Source: Trachelipus rathkii
Taxonomy: Eukaryota > Arthropoda > Malacostraca > Isopoda > Trachelipodidae
Assembly: GCA_015478945.1 (NCBI GenBank)
Contig: JABUQX010142006.1
Coordinates: 1-12,500 of the forward strand
DNA: 12,500 bases
Reading direction: 5' to 3'
In this document: positions 8,386-12,500 of the stretch, one piece after another
Layout: each line of letters starts with the position of its first letter
Numbering within the stretch: the first letter of the stretch is position 1
Made by a program: the position numbers and the translations under genes
Notes under the pieces: generated by a model
Database searches by the model: none
What the model was told of the DNA's origin: nothing
Seen by the model: only the letters and a program-made list of their open reading frames with translations

Positions 8386-8985
8386 TATGTCGCGTGGCCG
8401 GCTGTACTCAATAATATGCATAACCAACTATATACCAAGCCACGGCCTAAAGACAACTATTCAAATATATATATATTGTTCGTGCCAGTCTATACTCGGT
8501 GGCTTTGTAATAATCCGAAAAATAATGAAAATCACTAGCGATAATACGGAAAATGCACTTTTAGCAACTTTTTCGAACTTTAATCTGACACTAAGTAACG
8601 TCACTTAAGGATAAAATTGCATTTTACTCGACTTTTCCGGGCAGGAGTAGCTTAATTTTATGAAGTCTATTTATTTATAGCATAAAAAAAAGTAGCAACC
8701 CTCTTAACAATAAGTGCAAACTTGAAATAAAGAACAGTTTTTTTTTTGGTTTTGTTTGTATTTTTGTTTTTCATGTTTTTGATTGAATTTCTGAGTAGTG
8801 GAGTGGACACTTAAATAAAAGGAGAATCACAATTACTCATAATGGAAATATCAAGCTTTAGGAGAATTTGGCGACTTTTACGATTTATTTCGGGACTTTT
8901 AATTGTATTCAGTACATTAATAGTTGAGAAAAATGTTACATTTCGATAAATATATAAGAAACGAATAATTTTAACTAACTAACCT
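8386..8985. other. unrecognised AT-rich unique segment
   Basis: This is 600 bases of non-simple sequence between AT clusters. It has several T-rich runs (about 8740-8785) and an A-rich run near 8684-8693. A 73-codon forward frame starts at 8387, but it has no motif, no flanking splice context that I can defend and no homology that I recognise. I do not call it a gene. The segment could be an old unclassified transposon fragment. Confidence 0.45.
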
Positions 8986-9024
8986 TATATATATATATAT
9001 ATATATAACAACATATATACTGTA

Positions 9025-9056
<32 letters not shown>

Positions 9057-9300
9057 CTATATATACTCTCTCTTATATATATATACTTATATATAACTTA
9101 ACCTTATATATATATATATATATATAACACTCTGGAGTAACCTTAACAACATATATATATATATATATATATAACTCCGCCATGGGGAAATAACTGATCG
9201 CTGAAAATATAACCTTATATATATATATATATATATATGCTTATATATATCTTATATATATATATATATACTATATATATGCTGTGTGCTCTTTCTCTCA
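8986..9300. repeat. (AT)n clusters joined by AACCTTA words
   Basis: AT runs occupy about 8987-9006, 9029-9055, 9104-9126, 9151-9172, 9216-9238 and 9254-9269. AACCTTA occurs at 8981-8987, 9100-9106, 9139-9145 and 9211-9217, three of these abutting an AT run directly. Confidence 0.93.
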
Positions 9301-9330
9301 TATATATATTAATCGTACGGTATCGAAAAT

Positions 9331-9390
9331 TAATCGGGATTGGGATCGGGATTACGATTTTTGGGAGGATCGGGATCGGGATCGGAATTT
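9331..9390 (+). repeat. degenerate GGGATC hexamer repeat
   Basis: Imperfect copies of ATCGGG/ATTGGG occur in series, cleanest at about 9367-9386. The forward frame reads as Arg-Asp repeats and is not a gene. The tract lies between the AT clusters and the 3' end of the hAT remnant. Confidence 0.75.
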
Positions 9391-9552
9391 TGAAATTCTG
9401 ATTAATATATTTACAATAGTGACAACCCCAGATCCACAGGCTGGGTGGGACGCGCTTGGTAGTTAGTTTTCCTTTTAGTTAGTCTCCTTCATCGCGCAGT
9501 CGCGATCTTCGCTGCCGCTTGACTACGGTATTATGTCGAGATCAGCAGAAAA
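9391..9552. other. flank downstream of the hAT reading frame
   Basis: This complex sequence follows the hAT stop codon and may hold the element's 3' UTR and one terminal repeat. CAGGCTGGGTGGGACGCG at about 9437 has the CAG-plus-G-rich look of some hAT ends. I find no matching inverted copy on the other side, so the element boundary is not called. Confidence 0.35.
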
Positions 9553-11637
9553 TTAATATTCATCTCCTGTGTCATTGTGTTTGTTTTTGAACTCCCTGTG
9601 CTCCTTGAGGACTGAGAAAGTGCTATAGCCCAATGCGCGAACATTGTAATTTAACCAGATGACCATATCCGCAATCTTGGCAGCAATCGAGAGGGTGTGT
9701 CATTAATCACAGGTTTACCAACTTTAAATTGTCGTTCAGATGAAACGGTACTCAGTGGTGCCGCGAGGAAACGTTGAGCAGCGCGAGCCAGATTCGGAAA
9801 AAAATCTTTCTTTTCATCTTCCAATAATTCAGTGGATTTTCTGTTGGTAACTGAATATTATCAGTTATGTATGCTTCGAGTTCCTTTTTCGCAACTTCTT
9901 CAGGTGAAATGTTGCTAGCGACTAATTTATCGGTGTGTTGTTATGGACTATTATTATCGCCACCACCCATAAACTCCATTGACTCGGCCAAGTTATCGCC
10001 TGAAGCCGTGAACATCGCCAGGGCTGGGTTGATCACTCAGATCGGTTGTTGCAATGCTGGTCTGTCCATTTTCATCTGTTGACACTCCTGAACAACAAGT
10101 TCTTTTAATTTCGAAACTGCATGTTGTGAGCTTCGTGGTCTCGGAAAATCTTCGCGACTTTGAAGCGCGGATCTAAAACGGTAGTGAATGAGTGTGACTC
10201 AGATTTCTCGATGTTCACATACTATATGCATTGATCATCTCCATGCAAATATATAATTCAATGTATTTAAGTAAACTCTGTCGTATGATACTGACAAAGC
10301 GAATCTCTGCATTTTCCAATTTTTTTCGTATAGCGTGCGCATGGAAAAATACCTCGCTTATGCAGCTTGTTTCCTTTTCTGCCATCATCATTGTTGTTTC
10401 GAAGAGTGAAAACTGCGAGTTCAATGATTCAATCAAACTACAGTCATTCGGTGTCAGCATGTGAGAATGACTCACGGCGATTTCAGATTCCTCCAAAATG
10501 GACAAAACCAAGGCGATAGCCTGTTTTAGCTGAAGTACTTTTCCCCCGTGTAGCTTGTCTGTGAAGAAAAACAAGATGCTGCTGATTCAGTGCATCAAAT
10601 GCATTGCGTAGAGCTTCTTTGTATTCCTGTTTGTTATCGAAATCTTTTTCGATATTGCTGGCAGGCTCAAGCATTTCAGCTTCTGATTGCTGCGCCAGAG
10701 CCCCTTACTAACATTTAAGTGAAGGAAATGCAGAAAGCAGTTAGCATCGTAGACTTGCCCAACTTTCATGGACGCCACCGTGTTTACAGCTGAATCACCT
10801 TACCTTGGAGGCCCAACTGCTCAATTACACTTCAAAGATCTTCAGCGATGTTTTCGGACGTGTGGAGGTAAAAGGCTGGCTTGCATTGTAGAACGAACAT
10901 TTTTCGTCGCCAGTTAGAATCAATGAAATGAATGACAAAACTCAAGTATGATTGTTGAATGATAGAACTCTAAAAATCAGTGTCAAAGCAAAACGATGAC
11001 AGGTCTTCAGACAACAGTAGTGAAATTGTCCATCCTACTGAGTCATAGATTTCCGGTATAATTACCTTTCGCAACTTTCCTTCACGCGGCATCTCGTATT
11101 TATATTTCCGAAAATGCTTGTTGTCCACAGTTTTGTAAGGCAGTGTTGCAGTGCATAGGCAGTTCACTAAGAGGCAGTCTCCCTCCGGGAAATTCTTTGC
11201 AGAACCGCAGTAGTAATCTATAGGCCCAAAGACAGACTGGCGACTGACGGTCCGAGATGCTGAACTTGAAGAATCAAGATTAAAGTCATGGTCGAAATCA
11301 GGTTCGCTGCTAATAACTTAAGTTTCCATTTCTGCAGCAATTTTACTGAGAGACAGCTTTGAAGAGTCCGCCTTCCCAGTCATAAGAGTATACTGTATAT
11401 CGATTAGTGATGTAATTTTTTCCCGATTCATAAACTTTGTGTTTCTGAATTCTTCAAATTCCTTTTCATGCTTCGACTGCAAATAAACACTCATTCTCTT
11501 TCTCGAACAGCTTTTCAACTTGATGTTTGCGGTTTACGTACCTCTGCATGGCTTCAGTTGACAAACTGCAATGCCCTTCTACGTGCAGCTTAAAGTACTG
11601 CCAAAAGGCACTTCTCGGCATTATAGGAACGCTGAAG

Positions 11638-11639
<2 letters not shown>
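9553..11639 (-). pseudogene. degenerate hAT-superfamily transposase with BED finger remnant
   Basis: hAT transposases cut and paste DNA with an RNase-H-like DDE core. Reading the minus strand, the parts appear in the family order over about 695 codons, which is normal length. There is a BED-finger-like RSAFWQYFKLH near 11610; DTDF-stop-SS (about 10981-10964), matching the usual TTDxWSS with Trp as TAG; SFVIHFIDSNW (10942-10910); HTSENIAEDL (10864-10835); GLQGKVIQL; CFLHFLHLNV (10739-10710), the C-x-x-H-x-L-x-L motif; KQAIALVLSILEESE (10526-10482); VLDPRFK near 10176; NPLNYW (9838-9821); FPNLARAAQRFL from 9800; SSERQF (9743-9726); and IWLNYNVRAL (9660-9631). The stop is TAA at 9555-9553. In-phase stops lie at 11320-11318, 10972-10970, 10834-10832, 10786-10784, 10039-10037 and 9943-9941, and the homology changes frame at least eight times. 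The second catalytic Asp, expected near 10780, is not visible. The copy is dead. Assignment to hAT is firm; the ZBED-like subgroup is inferred. Confidence 0.9.
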
Positions 11640-11700
<61 letters not shown>

Positions 11701-11706
11701 TAACTA

Positions 11707-11747
<41 letters not shown>

Positions 11748-11771
11748 TGATATGATATATACATATATATA
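11640..11771. repeat. (AT)n microsatellite pair between hAT and LINE remnants
   Basis: AT runs (about 11641-11699 and 11709-11747) plus AT-rich junk fill the gap between the upstream end of the hAT remnant and the first recognisable codons of the LINE tail. The array has replaced the true end of both elements, so neither boundary can be seen. Confidence 0.96.
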
Positions 11772-12106
11772 TACTACAACGGCAGATGCTCAGGGGAGTT
11801 GGCCGCTCGCATTCCACCTCCATTGTGTCGTCCACGTAGTACAAGGGGTGCCTTGCTCTCTCATGAATTTTGCGTGAGTATTGAAAACCCCAGACTCATT
11901 CGTTGTAGTGGCTCCTTCTTTACAGCCACGTCTGTTCTGTGAAAACTCTTTGAAATCTTCTGTTTTTCCAACTGTATTTAATCTTACTCTCTTTAAAGCC
12001 CACGTCTGCGTTCACCTGAGAGATTTGCGTTAGGCTTGGGTGGGTTTAACTGTATTTTATTTTCTGCCCTCTCCTTGAAAAGGGCCCAGCTCGTGAGTGG
12101 TGGTAA

Positions 12107-12110
<4 letters not shown>
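11772..12110 (+). pseudogene. second Jockey-like LINE 3' end with 3' UTR
   Basis: The better preserved of the two LINE tails. From 11772 the frame reads YYNGRCSGELAARIPPPL, then RPRSTRG, LLSHEFCVSIENPRL and FTATSVL. A one-base slip at the LWNSL motif (about 11938-11943) moves it to the next frame, which reads NSLKSSVFPTVFNLTLFK and VHLRDLR, ending at TAG 12031-12033. This matches the family pattern CSxELAxxIPPPxxRPRxTR, then LWNSLPxSVFP, then FK-x-x-VxxHL. The following 77 bases would be the 3' UTR; they run directly into (TA)n at 12111 with no poly(A) tail. The copy is 5'-truncated by (AT)n and cannot be functional. It has the same orientation as the remnant at 5555-6155 and the motif set suggests a related family; I cannot measure identity. 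Confidence 0.85.
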
Positions 12111-12170
<60 letters not shown>

Positions 12171-12226
12171 TTTTTCAGCTTAAATATATATATATATGTA
12201 TGTATATAACCTTATATATATTGCTT

Positions 12227-12264
<38 letters not shown>

Positions 12265-12405
12265 CTCTTTGCTGCTATGCTATATACATATATATATATG
12301 TAGTAATAGCAACCCAATTAATATATAACATATATATAATATATAATATATATATATATATATAACCTTAATATACTATATATATTATATATATATATTC
12401 ACCTC
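12111..12405. repeat. (TA)n and (AT)n clusters
   Basis: A pure TA run (12111-12166) starts at the last base of the LINE tail. Further AT runs lie at about 12183-12197, 12236-12263 and 12343-12363, with AACCTTA at 12209-12215 and 12364-12370. Confidence 0.95.
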
Positions 12406-12500
12406 TTACATAGAAAGGCAGAAAGATAATATGAAGGAAATAATTTATCATTTAAAATTTGTATAAAATTTAATAAAGTATAACCTAAATTTACATTATT
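12406..12500. other. AT-rich sequence at right edge, no gene seen
   Basis: AT-rich, non-simple sequence continues to the window end. No open frame or motif is recognised. Confidence 0.5.

Noticed and set aside
8387..8608. 73-codon forward frame in unique sequence
   Set aside because: Length is within chance for AT-rich DNA with this many frames, there is no recognised motif, and the start overlaps the edge of an AT cluster.
9284..9466. Forward frame with an Arg-Asp repeat, resembling RD-rich RNA-binding proteins
   Set aside because: It is the GGGATC hexamer read in one frame; the flanks have no coding signal.
10231..10464. Forward 77-codon open frame
   Set aside because: It is the antisense shadow of the hAT alpha-helical segment, which has clear family motifs on the minus strand.
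9437..12050. Possible hAT terminal inverted repeats (CAGGCTGGGTGGG near 9437 and GGCTTGGGTGGG near 12033)
   Set aside because: The two sequences are in the same orientation, not inverted, and the second lies in the 3' UTR of the plus-strand LINE.

Overview
This window looks like non-genic, repeat-dominated DNA from an animal, probably an invertebrate. I find no intact protein-coding gene, no tRNA or rRNA gene and no bacterial signature. Most of the sequence is microsatellite: long (AT)n/(TA)n runs throughout, (GT)n at 1.4-3.1 kb, a 70-bp (CT)n block at 5.83-5.90 kb, poly(A) near 5.35-5.47 kb and AGCC/AAT/CTG-type cryptic repeats at 6.6-8.2 kb. A TTAGG/TAGGT-type patch at 3.2-3.35 kb resembles the arthropod telomere motif. 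Together with the extreme microsatellite load and the Jockey-like retrotransposon tails, this suggests an arthropod, and a decapod crustacean such as a shrimp or crayfish fits well. A mollusc such as a cephalopod is not excluded. The assignment is inference.

Layout. 1-880: AT-rich unique sequence with an old tandem duplication of about 110 bp and a repeated CCAAT-containing 12-mer. 880-3066: a mosaic of diverged duplications, namely a unit of about 170 bp built on 'cagtaaa' and its inverted complement, interleaved with GT-rich minisatellite blocks. 3067-3395: unique sequence grading into the TTAGG-like patch. 3396-4873: (AT)n arrays separating A-rich spacers and one short complex segment (4380-4700) with three perfect hairpins and a 3-copy tandem repeat. 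4874-5475: unique sequence, then a GC-rich pentamer repeat, a C7/G10 hairpin and poly(A). 5555-6225: a broken 3' end of a Jockey-like non-LTR retrotransposon (+). 6226-8390: (AT)n and cryptic low-complexity DNA. 8390-8985: an unrecognised unique segment. 8986-9300: (AT)n clusters. 9553-11639: a decayed BED-finger hAT transposase (-), with six stops and at least eight frameshifts. 11640-11771: (AT)n. 11772-12110: a second Jockey-like 3' end (+), better preserved, running directly into (TA)n. 12111-12500: (AT)n and AT-rich sequence.

Nothing here works as a pathway; the three recognisable coding remnants are dead transposable elements. The most interesting pattern is the relation between retrotransposon remnants and microsatellites. 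Both LINE tails lead into (TA)n, and in both a microsatellite replaces codons inside the reverse-transcriptase tail. The heptamer AACCTTA also recurs beside AT arrays. I see no convincing new biological system.
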